53,856 bases of DNA from positions 1-53,856 of IMG/VR virus record IMGVR_UViG_3300020119_000151; one strand, written 5' to 3'. Below, in pieces: positions 33,381 through 41,000 of the stretch (position 1 is the stretch's first letter; every line of letters starts with the position of its first letter). The notes below the pieces were generated by a model. That model saw nothing but the letters and a program-made list of their open reading frames with translations. It was not told where the DNA came from and ran no database searches. The position numbers were made by a program, and so were the translations under genes. The DNA is from a virus.

Positions 33381-33419
33381 TTGACATAGTGAACCACTTT
33401 TGTTTAATGTAGTGAACCA
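33381..33419 (+). promoter_or_regulatory. Strong promoter with paired operator repeats
   Basis: TTGACA (33381-33386), a 16-base spacer and TTTAAT (33403-33408) form a near-consensus sigma-70 promoter. TAGTGAACCA occurs twice, at 33387-33396 and 33410-33419, spaced 23 bases (about two helical turns), one in the spacer and one over the start site. The first copy sits in a small palindrome (AGTG-AAC-CACT). Transcription would begin only a few bases before the ATG at 33419, so the message is nearly leaderless. The repeats probably bind the regulator encoded just downstream. Confidence 0.7.
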
Positions 33420-33631
33420 TGAGCCGCAGAAATTTAGAACTTGTCAGCGCCAAAATCACAATGACCCGCATTCAAGCGGGTTTTACGCTGCCCCAACTCG
33501 CCGCCCGCGCGGAGATCAGCAAGGGCAATCTTTCCAAAATCGAATCTCACGCAAGCAACCTTTCCGTCGATACGCTGCTCAAGCTGGCGAAGGCATTGGG
33601 CGTTCACCCCGCAACTCTCCTGCCAAAATGA
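33419..33631 (+). CDS. XRE-family (Cro/CI-type) transcription regulator
   Basis: A 70-residue single-domain HTH protein: RIQAGFTLPQLAARAEISKG is the turn and recognition region, followed by NLSKIESHASNLSVDTL and the closing helices to LLPK. It is small like Cro and lacks a cleavage domain. It probably binds the two TAGTGAACCA repeats upstream and controls itself and the divergent RusA operon. Without an integrase, its presence does not prove lysogeny. Confidence 0.8.
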   Translation: MSRRNLELVSAKITMTRIQAGFTLPQLAARAEISKGNLSKIESHASNLSVDTLLKLAKALGVHPATLLPK

Positions 33632-33933
33632 GCAAAATAAATAACAATCCCCTCGGCTGGCATTACCCGGCGGGTTGCTCTGACAGGGACATCGAGCGTC
33701 ATTTCGGAGGACCGGATGAATTGCCGATGAAGGAATGTCCCGAGTGCGAAGGCTCCGGCAAGGTGATGGACGACGGCGCACCTGACGCCGTGCCGGTGAC
33801 GTGCGGCAAGTGCAAGGGCGAAGGCGAGGTCGAAATGACCTACGAGGAAGCGGCTGAACAGGCTGCTGATGCCCGCGCCGAAAAAGCCGACCGCCAGCGC
33901 GACGACGACATTGACCGTCAGATGGGGCTTTGA
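33628..33933 (+). CDS. DnaJ-type zinc-finger small protein
   Basis: A 101-residue protein; ATG 33628 overlaps the regulator's stop. CPECEGSGKV and CGKCKGEGEV are the paired CxxCxGxG motifs of DnaJ-like zinc fingers. The C-terminus is acidic/basic charged helix. It may act as a small co-chaperone-like or recruitment factor. Confidence 0.65.
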   Translation: MSKINNNPLGWHYPAGCSDRDIERHFGGPDELPMKECPECEGSGKVMDDGAPDAVPVTCGKCKGEGEVEMTYEEAAEQAADARAEKADRQRDDDIDRQMGL

Positions 33934-33937
33934 ATTT

Positions 33938-34171
33938 ATGAAAACACTTATCCGCAAAAGTGAGGCTCAAATCACTCCAACGCCGGAGGAACTGGCTGAC
34001 TGCTGGTGTTCCATGGATGCCGATGAGCAGGCTGAATTTTTCAATCGCGTCGGGTTAGCCGTCGAGGGGTGGGACAAACCCTTCTGCTTCCAGCTTCAGG
34101 CAATTCAGGATTGCCCCAAGCTCAACCACAAGGCGCGATTCGTCATGCACCAAATCGGTCAATACTCTTAA
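33938..34171 (+). CDS. Hypothetical early protein
   Basis: A 77-residue protein; the start context is TGAATTTATG. It contains the phage-common pattern LADCWCSMDADEQAEFFNRV near its centre. It is mostly helical, with no catalytic motif. It precedes recombination genes. Confidence 0.55.
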   Translation: MKTLIRKSEAQITPTPEELADCWCSMDADEQAEFFNRVGLAVEGWDKPFCFQLQAIQDCPKLNHKARFVMHQIGQYS

Positions 34172-34190
34172 CTCAACAAAACCACAACTT

Positions 34191-34457
34191 ATGAAACTGA
34201 AAGAAATCTGCATCACCGAAAATGCCAACTGGCAACCCAACCCCGGCCAGTACACGGCAAAAATCAAATACGAAGGCCAAAACGGAGCCATCGAAATGAG
34301 ATTGGACGAAAAGGTGTCCGAAGCTTTGTTGATCTGCATCGGCGAAACCATCACCGCCTTTGCCGCCAAAGCCGCACAGCAGGTGCAGAGTAACATCATC
34401 GCCAGCATCAACGAGGCGAAGAAACCGCAACTCGAAGCCAAGACGGTTGAAGGCTGA
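34191..34457 (+). CDS. Hypothetical early protein
   Basis: An 88-residue protein. A beta-rich first half (YTAKIKYEGQNGAIEMRL) is followed by a long amphipathic helix and a charged tail. It lies just before the ERF gene, where single-strand-binding accessory proteins are often found. No family is recognised. Confidence 0.55.
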   Translation: MKLKEICITENANWQPNPGQYTAKIKYEGQNGAIEMRLDEKVSEALLICIGETITAFAAKAAQQVQSNIIASINEAKKPQLEAKTVEG

Positions 34458-34488
34458 CAATCGGTGAAGAAATGACCGGAGAACCACT

Positions 34489-35376
34489 ATGAAGAACGCC
34501 ACCCCAACCCCACCCGAACAACAAAGCCTTCAGGTCGTAGGACCGGAACCAGGCGCCGCGCTGACCCAACGCCAGCAATCCCCGCCGCCGGCCGCGTTCG
34601 ACATCGAAAGCATGTTCAAATTCGCCATCGAAAAAGCCGCCGGCCCCGAGGCGATGACGACGCTGATGAACATCCGGCGCGAGCTTAACGCGGAGGCGAG
34701 CAAGAAGGCCTTCGATGAGGCGCTGTCAGCGTTCCAGGCTGAATGCCCGGTGATCGTGAAGGGCAAGATTGTTCCCAACAAATCCGGCGATGTCGCCTAC
34801 AAGTTCGCGCCGATTGAGAAAATCGAGGAAATCATCCGTCCCATCGAGCGCAAGCATGGATTCACGCACACCTTCGACACGGACGTAAATAGCATTCCAG
34901 GTTTCGTCATCGCCAAGGTCATCGTCACCCATACCGGGGGTCATACGCGCGAGTCTGTCATCAAGCTTCCTTTGGGTAGCCAAACAGCAATCATGTCGAA
35001 CACCCAAGTCTATGCCGGCGCGATGACCTTTGCCAACCGGCGGGCGCTGGCGAACGTGTACGGGCTCGTCCTGGCCGGCGAGGACATCGACGGCGCCGAC
35101 AAGAAGCCCCGCCCAACCGGGCCTTCACAGCCGAAGGCGGAGGCATCCGGCACACCCGGGGGTGAATTGAGCGCGGCCAGAGATCGGCTTTGGAAATTGC
35201 TGAAGCCCGTCGTCAGCCAGAACAAGGACTGGAATCCAAAGACGTGGGACGGTCACAATGCCTGGCTCCGCAACGCCAAGATCATCACCAAGCCCGAGAC
35301 GAAGGTTGAAGCCCTGCCCGTCGAGGACGTGAAGGAAATTATCGAGAAGGCTCAAATCGTGCTGGGGGATATGTGA
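34489..35376 (+). CDS. erf: ERF-family single-strand annealing protein
   Basis: A 295-residue protein. Residues about 45-200 carry the ERF core: a helix (KAFDEALSAFQAECPVI), YKFAPIEKIEEIIRPIERKH, and the conserved NTQVYAGAMTFANRRALANV followed by AGEDIDGADK. A flexible linker precedes a C-terminal helical region. ERF proteins form rings that anneal complementary single strands. It is paired with the RecE-like exonuclease two genes downstream and a RusA resolvase, giving a complete phage recombination route. Confidence 0.88.
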   Translation: MKNATPTPPEQQSLQVVGPEPGAALTQRQQSPPPAAFDIESMFKFAIEKAAGPEAMTTLMNIRRELNAEASKKAFDEALSAFQAECPVIVKGKIVPNKSGDVAYKFAPIEKIEEIIRPIERKHGFTHTFDTDVNSIPGFVIAKVIVTHTGGHTRESVIKLPLGSQTAIMSNTQVYAGAMTFANRRALANVYGLVLAGEDIDGADKKPRPTGPSQPKAEASGTPGGELSAARDRLWKLLKPVVSQNKDWNPKTWDGHNAWLRNAKIITKPETKVEALPVEDVKEIIEKAQIVLGDM

Positions 35377-35379
35377 CCT

Positions 35380-35622
35380 ATGGGATTACCACAGCCACCA
35401 AAGCGGAAAAAATGCTCGAATTGCGGGGGCAAGAAATGGTTTCAATCTGCCATCGGCTTGCTGAGTTGCCAGATGTGCCATGCCACCGGAGAAGGCGGCA
35501 TCGATGTTGAATGGTTGGTTCAGGACTGGCAACGGCTGAAGCGGCTTGAGGAAAAGGAGCGCGGGACACCTGAATGGCTGTCCCAAGCATTGAACGAAGG
35601 TGATGGAACTTATAAACCCTGA
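35380..35622 (+). CDS. Small zinc-finger protein
   Basis: An 80-residue protein beginning at a TGA-CCT-ATG junction. CSNCGGKKW and CQMCHATGEGG make a single zinc ribbon. The rest is charged helix. It sits between annealing protein and exonuclease and may assist them. Confidence 0.55.
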   Translation: MGLPQPPKRKKCSNCGGKKWFQSAIGLLSCQMCHATGEGGIDVEWLVQDWQRLKRLEEKERGTPEWLSQALNEGDGTYKP

Positions 35623-35625
35623 TTT

Positions 35626-36723
35626 ATGTTTAAAAACGCCAAAGTCGTAACTGTCGGCGCTGATGCCGCCGAATATCACAAGCAGGACAAACCGCGCGGC
35701 TCACAGTCGTTCGTCATGTCGTCATCGTCGCTCCGCCTGTTCGCCGCCTTCCCGTCGAAATGGCGGGCCGGGTACGAGTTGCCGGCCTCCGCTTCCCTCG
35801 AATACGGTTCATTGTTCGACATGCTCGTTCTGACGCCCGACCAGTTCTCGAAGCGGTATGTCATGCAACCCGAGAAATACCAGTCGAAGGCGCTGCGCTG
35901 TCCAAACTGCGGTTCGGTCAGCGATGCGGCCAAGTGTACAAAGTGCAAAAAGGAGCGCGAGGAAACGCTGATCGAAAAGGATTGGAACAACAATTCGGAC
36001 ACCTGCCGGGCTTGGGTCCAGGACCAGACCAGCAAGGGGGTGGAGATAGTCTATGCCCAGGATTACAACGATGCCAGTGATGCGAAGAAGCGGTTGCTGG
36101 CAGATGCCCCCATCAAACGGTTTCTGGATGCCTGCGAGAAACAGGTTTGGGTCGTCGCCGAGTGGCAGGATGAAGCCACCGGCCTGGTTATCCCCGTGAA
36201 GTGCCTGATTGACCTCGTAGCCCGCACGGATTCGGATTTCCCCAAATCCATCGGCGATTTGAAGTCCACTAAGAACGCCCATCCGATAGCATGGGCGAAA
36301 TGGGCGAGCTTCGCGGGGTACGACATCCAAGCAGCTTGGAACACTGACCTGTTCGTTGCCGCCACCGGACGCGAGATCGTGAACTTCTGTTTTGTGCTGT
36401 CCGAGAACTTCGCGCCTTGGGAGATTGGCCGGCGGTTCATGTCCCAGGACATCGATGAGCCAGGCATGGACGCCGGCTCGATCGCTTCCGGGCGCCGGCA
36501 ATACCGCGCCATCCTCGCCGACTATTGCCAGTGCCTCAAGACCGGCAAATGGCCGGGGTATGATGACACGGACGAGGCGAGCGCGGACGGCTGGACGCTC
36601 GTAACTCCCAACCCGTACGACGAGCAGCGCCGTTTGTTCGCGCCGAAATACCAGTTCAAGGAACCAGGTGAGGACGATGCGGACACCCTTCCTGAAGACC
36701 CCAACGGGGATGTCATCCCCTGA
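35626..36723 (+). CDS. RecE-like exonuclease (PD-(D/E)xK) with internal zinc ribbon
   Basis: A 365-residue protein. It follows the Exo VIII/RecE-type pattern: SSSSLRLFAAFPSKW, then EYGSLFDMLVLTPDQF (the usual GxxxH has Phe in place of His), then CLIDLVA and SIGDLKSTKNA giving the D...D-x-K catalytic group. A CPNC...CTKC ribbon is inserted at about residues 88-106, unusual in this family. It should degrade duplex ends to expose single strands for the ERF protein. Confidence 0.75.
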   Translation: MFKNAKVVTVGADAAEYHKQDKPRGSQSFVMSSSSLRLFAAFPSKWRAGYELPASASLEYGSLFDMLVLTPDQFSKRYVMQPEKYQSKALRCPNCGSVSDAAKCTKCKKEREETLIEKDWNNNSDTCRAWVQDQTSKGVEIVYAQDYNDASDAKKRLLADAPIKRFLDACEKQVWVVAEWQDEATGLVIPVKCLIDLVARTDSDFPKSIGDLKSTKNAHPIAWAKWASFAGYDIQAAWNTDLFVAATGREIVNFCFVLSENFAPWEIGRRFMSQDIDEPGMDAGSIASGRRQYRAILADYCQCLKTGKWPGYDDTDEASADGWTLVTPNPYDEQRRLFAPKYQFKEPGEDDADTLPEDPNGDVIP

Positions 36724-36732
36724 AAACAAATT

Positions 36733-36775
36733 CCCCGCGACCAGCTTTAAAGAAGATACGGCGCTGGCCGCGGGG
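36733..36775. terminator. Bidirectional terminator between convergent operons
   Basis: A long interrupted stem: 36733-36739 plus 36741-36745 pair with 36763-36767 plus 36769-36775 (12 bp with one mismatch). The minus-strand side is followed by AATTTGTTTTC. A second small hairpin (36778-36795) overlaps the end of the Dcm gene. It separates the exonuclease and Dcm operons. Confidence 0.7.
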
Positions 36776-36793
36776 TTGAAGGCGTAAGTGCCT

Positions 36794-37750
36794 TCAAATC
36801 TTCATGGCTTCAAACGCTGCTTGGATGAACTCCGCCGCGAGGACCGGATTGATAGCGTTGCCAAAACCAGTGATGACAGCCATTCGCGCGGGAAACCCAT
36901 TAACCAGCGGGAATGCTCCGGGTTCAAAACGCCGGGCTTTACCGTCCCGGCATTGGGCGATGCAATACCTGGACCAGAAGCCGGGAGAACTTCCGTGATA
37001 TATCCGCCAGTCCTTCCCGTCGCTATCCGTGAAGGCCGCAGGTTCTTCCGGTCTATCACATCCATGGCTGTGCACGTCGGCCAGGGCGTCAATGGCTGCG
37101 CGGCTTGGTCTAACAACGATTGGCCGGTATGCGCCCCCCCGCGCCTTCTTGTCCGCGTCCGTCTCCGGGCTCCCCCTCGTCGCATCGCAACAGTTCGGAG
37201 TCGCCCAAGGCGCCAGCGGCGCCCCGCCGTGAACGACCTGGTTCGCCAGTTGGTCAACAGCAATCCAGTGGAGTCTTGGGCGGTTATGCGGCGCTTTGAC
37301 GCCCGCAGAGCAGAGATCGGCGCCCCCGAAGGCATAGCCACCGTTTTCCATGTCAGAACGAACTCGGGCGAGCCATCCAAATCCATCCTTCTTTGCAACC
37401 TGCTCACCAAGGACGATTGCAGGACGGCAGATGCCGATGAGGTTGCGAAAATACGGCCACAGATGGCGCTCGTCAGCTTCTCCCAATCCCTGTCCAGCAA
37501 CGCTAAACGGCTGGCATGGGCAGGAGCCGGTCCACAGGGTATGCTCGTCGCTGATGCCGGCGAGCCGGAGGGCGAGACTCCACCCGCCGATGCCGGCGAA
37601 GAAATGGCATTGCCGGTATCCGGCGAGGTCTTTTGGTGTGACATCTTGAATGTTCCTTTCGTCTATGTCGCCGGCCGGGATGCTTCCCTGCTCAATCAGG
37701 GCGCGGAGCCACTGGACGGCTTTTGGGTTGTGTTCGTTGTAGTAGTTCAT
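36794..37750 (-). CDS. DNA cytosine-5 methyltransferase (Dcm type)
   Basis: A 318-residue protein; ATG 37750 overlaps the stop of the upstream gene. Motif I is HFFAGIGGWSLALRLAG, motif IV is TGSCPCQPFSVAG with the catalytic Cys, motif VI is VLGEQVAKKDG (EQV variant of ENV), motif VIII is HNRPRLHWIAVD, and motif X is GFGNAINPVLAAEFI. A short target-recognition region lies between. It probably protects phage DNA from restriction or affects packaging and regulation. A second, 280-codon frame is open through the same DNA. Confidence 0.9.
   Translation of the reverse strand: MNYYNEHNPKAVQWLRALIEQGSIPAGDIDERNIQDVTPKDLAGYRQCHFFAGIGGWSLALRLAGISDEHTLWTGSCPCQPFSVAGQGLGEADERHLWPYFRNLIGICRPAIVLGEQVAKKDGFGWLARVRSDMENGGYAFGGADLCSAGVKAPHNRPRLHWIAVDQLANQVVHGGAPLAPWATPNCCDATRGSPETDADKKARGGAYRPIVVRPSRAAIDALADVHSHGCDRPEEPAAFTDSDGKDWRIYHGSSPGFWSRYCIAQCRDGKARRFEPGAFPLVNGFPARMAVITGFGNAINPVLAAEFIQAAFEAMKI
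36802..37644 (-). CDS. Possible overprinted ORF inside the Dcm gene
   Basis: An alternative frame of 280 codons on the same strand, entirely within the Dcm gene. It is Ser/Arg/Ala-rich. It contains FVLTWKTVAMPSGAPISALR and, near the end, LNPEHSRWLMGFPREW, patterns I recall from a widespread phage protein family that accompanies Dcm genes. Conservation of that family would support dual coding. However, GC-rich genes often leave long open alternative frames, so coding is unproven. Confidence 0.35.
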   Translation of the reverse strand: MSHQKTSPDTGNAISSPASAGGVSPSGSPASATSIPCGPAPAHASRLALLDRDWEKLTSAICGRIFATSSASAVLQSSLVSRLQRRMDLDGSPEFVLTWKTVAMPSGAPISALRASKRRITAQDSTGLLLTNWRTRSFTAGRRWRLGRLRTVAMRRGGARRRTRTRRRGGAHTGQSLLDQAAQPLTPWPTCTAMDVIDRKNLRPSRIATGRTGGYITEVLPASGPGIASPNAGTVKPGVLNPEHSRWLMGFPREWLSSLVLATLSIRSSRRSSSKQRLKP

Positions 37751-38673
37751 TCGCACAGTCCTGACTGACAGGGCGCGTGTGAATCGTCCTGGTTAAAATC
37801 TTCTTCCTCCAACATTTCGGCGGTGATCGCCAGCTTTGCCCCGCGCTGTGTCATCGACCACTTCGCCACGTCGTCAATCGTCGCCACGTTCATGGCGCCC
37901 TTCTTGGTCATCACCGGACGGGAACGGAACCTTTCCGGAACCGTCTTGCGATGGAACCACGATGAATAATCGGTGATGCTGCCCCGGGAAACCCGGTAGG
38001 CGCTGACAACCAATTCCCACACCCGGTAAATGGTAAGCACCTCGGGACGTTTCCGCAGCGTCCTCCGGACGTCGGGTTTGTTCGACATGATGCAGATGCG
38101 ACAGCCAACCCGCTTCCATCCGAGCGTGTACAGCGGATTGATGGGCAGCTTCCAGCGGCGATGCGCGTCCCACACTTGCGCGATGGTCCAGGTGAGCAGC
38201 GGACGGCGTACGCGACAGCCGAAGATGTCGTTGCCCCATTCCTCCATCATGCTGCGCTCAATCGATTCGTTCGCCCGCACTCCTGAATGGCTTACGATTT
38301 CGTGTCCCTTCGCCCGCAGTTCGGCGATGTATTTCTCAAGCGGTTTGATCTTCAGGAACTCGGTACAGAAGCGCGTCTTGGCCGATGGAAATCGCCCCTT
38401 CCAGATGGCGAGCGCGAGGAACAGCGGGAACATCCAATACTTCTCGACCCAATCGCCCGAAGCCCGCAGGTACACGACTGGCGCCACCCCATGCTTCAGG
38501 CAATAGGCGTTCAGGTCTTTGATTTGCTGATAAACCTCGTCGTATTCGTTTTCCGTGTCCGTAAAGACACAGATGATGCTGTCCCTGGGGTAACCGCTCT
38601 CATGGATTGCCCACCCCAAAAGCGCGGTGGAGTCCTTGCCGCTCGACAGTCCGATGAGGTTCAGGCGTGACAT
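37747..38673 (-). CDS. PAPS reductase-like PP-loop protein
   Basis: A 308-residue protein. The PP-loop is LSSGKDST (residues 9-16), followed by a VFTDTENEYDE strand, the RFCTEFLKIKP segment and GVRANES..R characteristic of phosphoadenosine-phosphosulfate reductase and related ATP pyrophosphatases. A late GCRICIMSN pair of cysteines may hold a metal cluster. It could activate a substrate by adenylation for sulfur or nucleotide modification. It lies between Dcm and small genes. It overlaps the upstream gene by 13 bp. Confidence 0.8.
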   Translation of the reverse strand: MSRLNLIGLSSGKDSTALLGWAIHESGYPRDSIICVFTDTENEYDEVYQQIKDLNAYCLKHGVAPVVYLRASGDWVEKYWMFPLFLALAIWKGRFPSAKTRFCTEFLKIKPLEKYIAELRAKGHEIVSHSGVRANESIERSMMEEWGNDIFGCRVRRPLLTWTIAQVWDAHRRWKLPINPLYTLGWKRVGCRICIMSNKPDVRRTLRKRPEVLTIYRVWELVVSAYRVSRGSITDYSSWFHRKTVPERFRSRPVMTKKGAMNVATIDDVAKWSMTQRGAKLAITAEMLEEEDFNQDDSHAPCQSGLCE

Positions 38674-38897
38674 AGCTTCTCGTAGATTAGGCAGGTTGCA
38701 ACGAACGCTTCAAGCCCGCCGTCGTAGTGGCGCCGCACTCCTTCGATGATTTGGTCATCCGTCAGTTCGGCGATTTCCTCGGGGTCCAGGTCGGCCCAAC
38801 AACAGTCTGCCACCCACTCGCGCATCGCCTTGATTGTGGCAATGTCGAATTGTGTCATCGGAATTTGCCGTTCGGATATAGGTAGATTGCGTTTCAT
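38661..38897 (-). CDS. Small acidic protein, unknown
   Basis: A 78-residue acidic protein; ATG 38897 overlaps the upstream stop. It holds two helices with a Trp/Asp-rich middle (DCCWADLDPEEIAELTDD). Its end overlaps the PAPS reductase-like gene by 13 bp, suggesting coupling. The function is unknown. Confidence 0.55.
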   Translation of the reverse strand: MKRNLPISERQIPMTQFDIATIKAMREWVADCCWADLDPEEIAELTDDQIIEGVRRHYDGGLEAFVATCLIYEKLCHA

Positions 38898-39280
38898 GAT
38901 TTTTTCGCCTTGGTTTTTGCCTGTGCCTGGTTCTGAGGCAGGCCGGGATGGAAGCCTTCATCCTGTGCGATTTGCCATGCCTTCACCCACAATTCCAGCG
39001 TCGTCTCGTCGTTCAGGTCGGCGCTGGCCGGTTGGCCGGTCACGATGGCGAAGGCCTCATCCATCGCCACGTTCGCATCGCAGAACTCATGCGTGGCACA
39101 GATGTTTTTGTTCGGGTTCTTGCGGTTCATGATGACCACCTGCGAAAGCTGCAACGGGGTCAGCCAGCGCCGGATGATTTTGGAGAATTCAACCGCCAGC
39201 TTGCGCGGCGTTTCTTCCGCCCGGGCGCGGTCCAGGTCAGCGCGTACGGCGTCCACGTCGTCCATGATGATGGGCTTCAT
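38894..39280 (-). CDS. Hypothetical protein
   Basis: A 128-residue protein; ATG 39280 overlaps the upstream stop. It is helical and acidic with a lysine-rich tail. The middle holds NICATHEFCDANVAMDEAF, a pattern seen in small phage proteins of unknown function. No catalytic site is recognised. Confidence 0.55.
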   Translation of the reverse strand: MKPIIMDDVDAVRADLDRARAEETPRKLAVEFSKIIRRWLTPLQLSQVVIMNRKNPNKNICATHEFCDANVAMDEAFAIVTGQPASADLNDETTLELWVKAWQIAQDEGFHPGLPQNQAQAKTKAKKS

Positions 39281-39705
39281 GCTGTCGCCTCCAAGTAGGC
39301 CTTGCGCGTGGCTTCGCTCCGTTCGCGGGGCGTGGCCTTCAGGCAATAGGCGGAAAGTTCAAGATCGGATTCCCAATCCCACCCCGCCGCTTGCGCGGCG
39401 TCGAGGGAACGCTGAACCATTTCGTTGTACTCGTCCGACTCCACCCCGCTGCGCTCGTCAATCTGCGCCAGCGTTATGGCTGTCGTCATCATGTCCAAGG
39501 CGGCTTGGCTCCGCTTCGGCTTCACCGGCACGAATGCCGCGAGGCTGTCAGCCAGTCCATAAAGCCGGTGTTGGGTTGCCAGCACGACGATGCGGTTCAA
39601 ATCCGCCTCCTTGTCGTGCTTGTACTGTGTCGCAAAGTCGAACGCCCAAATCAGGGAATTCAGCTTCGCCGTTTGCGGTGTCACTTCGATGGTGGTTCGT
39701 TTCAT
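39277..39705 (-). CDS. Helical hypothetical protein
   Basis: A 142-residue all-helical protein with a TPQ..LNSLIWAFDF start and Ala/Glu-rich repeats of helix. It is separated from the RadC-like gene by TGA-CCT-ATG. Possibly a small assembly or regulatory factor; nothing specific is visible. Confidence 0.55.
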   Translation of the reverse strand: MKRTTIEVTPQTAKLNSLIWAFDFATQYKHDKEADLNRIVVLATQHRLYGLADSLAAFVPVKPKRSQAALDMMTTAITLAQIDERSGVESDEYNEMVQRSLDAAQAAGWDWESDLELSAYCLKATPRERSEATRKAYLEATA

Positions 39706-39708
39706 AGG

Positions 39709-40218
39709 TCAATAGTTGAAATATCCGAGTTCGCGCATACTGGTGTATTCTTTTTTGCCGCCGCCCGCCTGCCCGAGAATGATGTGGTCAACCACTTCAA
39801 TCTTCATCATCTGCCCGGCTCGCATAAGTTCGCGGGTCACCTTGATGTCAGCCTCGCTCGGGCTGGGGTCACCGCTCGGGTGGTTGTGGCACAGGATAAT
39901 CCCCGCCGCGTTCATCACGATAGCCGCCTTGAACACTTCCCGGGGATGGACAAGCAGCGTGTCCAACGTGCCATTGCTGACAATCTCGAAACCGATTGGC
40001 TTCTTCCGCGTGTTCAAGCAGATGACGATCATGTTCTCCACGTCGGGACGGTAAATCAGCGATTCCCCAAGCTTCGGGCGGAGGTAGCGGTTCACGATGT
40101 CGGGACAGTCGAGCGCGGCGTCGTCGCCCAAGCTCGGGGCGTCGTTCAGGCGCATTACCTTAAATTCTCCCCCCTGAAGCTTGGCAAGCCACGTCGCGGT
40201 GTTCTTGATGGTTCTCAT
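39709..40218 (-). CDS. radC: RadC-like JAB/MPN-domain protein
   Basis: A 169-residue protein. The JAMM metal site is LCHNHPSGDPSPSEAD (His111, His113, Asp124), with DTLLVHPREVFKAAIVMNAA before it. The helix-hairpin-helix part of chromosomal RadC is missing, as in most phage and plasmid copies. The fold is metallo-isopeptidase-like; the substrate of bacterial RadC is not settled. It lies in the same operon as Dcm and may help recombination or counter host defence. Confidence 0.85.
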   Translation of the reverse strand: MRTIKNTATWLAKLQGGEFKVMRLNDAPSLGDDAALDCPDIVNRYLRPKLGESLIYRPDVENMIVICLNTRKKPIGFEIVSNGTLDTLLVHPREVFKAAIVMNAAGIILCHNHPSGDPSPSEADIKVTRELMRAGQMMKIEVVDHIILGQAGGGKKEYTSMRELGYFNY

Positions 40219-40412
40219 GGCAGGTCAATCGTTTCGGTGTCCATGTCGGTTTCCAGAAGCTTCGCTTCCGCCGCGTCCGTGCTTTCCGGGTCACGGTCAT
40301 CAACGCGCAATTCAATCACCGCCAGCTTCAGCTTGCGCGGCGTCAAAATCTTCACACTGCCGTTGCTGCTGTCGATGCAGACATAAACCGTATTTTCAGT
40401 GTCGAGATTCAT
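40215..40412 (-). CDS. Small acidic protein
   Basis: A 65-residue acidic protein; the start at 40412 lies behind an A/T-rich leader (AAAAAAATT). It has a beta-rich start (ENTVYVCIDSSNG), basic middle and acidic tail. The end overlaps the RadC-like gene by ATGA. Confidence 0.55.
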   Translation of the reverse strand: MNLDTENTVYVCIDSSNGSVKILTPRKLKLAVIELRVDDRDPESTDAAEAKLLETDMDTETIDLP

Positions 40413-40436
40413 AATTTTTTTGGTTTTGCCCGGGTT

Positions 40437-40472
40437 TGACTGGCGCCCCAAACGGGCGGCGCCAGCCAGTCA
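40437..40472. promoter_or_regulatory. Intercistronic hairpin
   Basis: An interrupted stem pairs 40437-40447 with 40458-40472 (two-base bulge). No T-run follows in either direction, so it is more likely a processing or mRNA-stability element between the genes at 40483 and 40412 than a terminator. Confidence 0.4.
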
Positions 40473-40482
40473 CCGGAGCGAA

Positions 40483-40986
40483 TCAGGCAACCGGCAAAGC
40501 CTCCTTGGTTTCAAGCAGGGACAGCGCGAGCGCGCCCGCTTCCAAAGCCTGCACGATGCGCTTCTCGTCCCGAATCTGCCGCGCCATCGCTTGGGCATAG
40601 TGCGCGACCAGATCAATCTCCAAATCTTCACTCGCGCTGATTGCCTTCTCACGGGTCTTGTGCGCGTCCTCCAACTTCTCGCGGCTGATGCAGGTGCCGA
40701 ACACGTCGAACACGCAAGCCCGGAAACCCCGGCGGGTGTTGTTCATGTCGAGCGCATCGGAGCAGGTAACCCGCAGGAGCAGCCCGCCGTGCATCACCGT
40801 GCAACCCACGATGCGGCTGTGATGCCACCGCAAAGTGTCGTCGTCAACATAGTGCGTCAACCCCTTCAGGTTCCGCTGTGCGTTCGCCTTGTTGTCGTTG
40901 CTCTTGGTGTCAAACGGGAGCTTGTGCAGCTTCCCGAGGGCGGAAATAATGCCCTTAATCTGTTCGTCTGTGGTGTTGGTTTTCAT
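40483..40986 (-). CDS. Hypothetical early protein
   Basis: A 167-residue protein starting at 40986; upstream in-frame codons belong to intergenic DNA. A charged helical N-terminus is followed by a beta core (VGCTVMHGGLLLRVTCSD) and a long C-terminal helix. No domain is recognised. It belongs to the operon that starts near 41234. Confidence 0.55.
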   Translation of the reverse strand: MKTNTTDEQIKGIISALGKLHKLPFDTKSNDNKANAQRNLKGLTHYVDDDTLRWHHSRIVGCTVMHGGLLLRVTCSDALDMNNTRRGFRACVFDVFGTCISREKLEDAHKTREKAISASEDLEIDLVAHYAQAMARQIRDEKRIVQALEAGALALSLLETKEALPVA

Positions 40987-41000
40987 GTGATTCGCTTTTG

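Noticed and set aside
36788-37768. Open frame of 326 codons antisense to the Dcm gene
   Set aside because: No recognisable domains; explained by GC-rich codon use of the methyltransferase gene.
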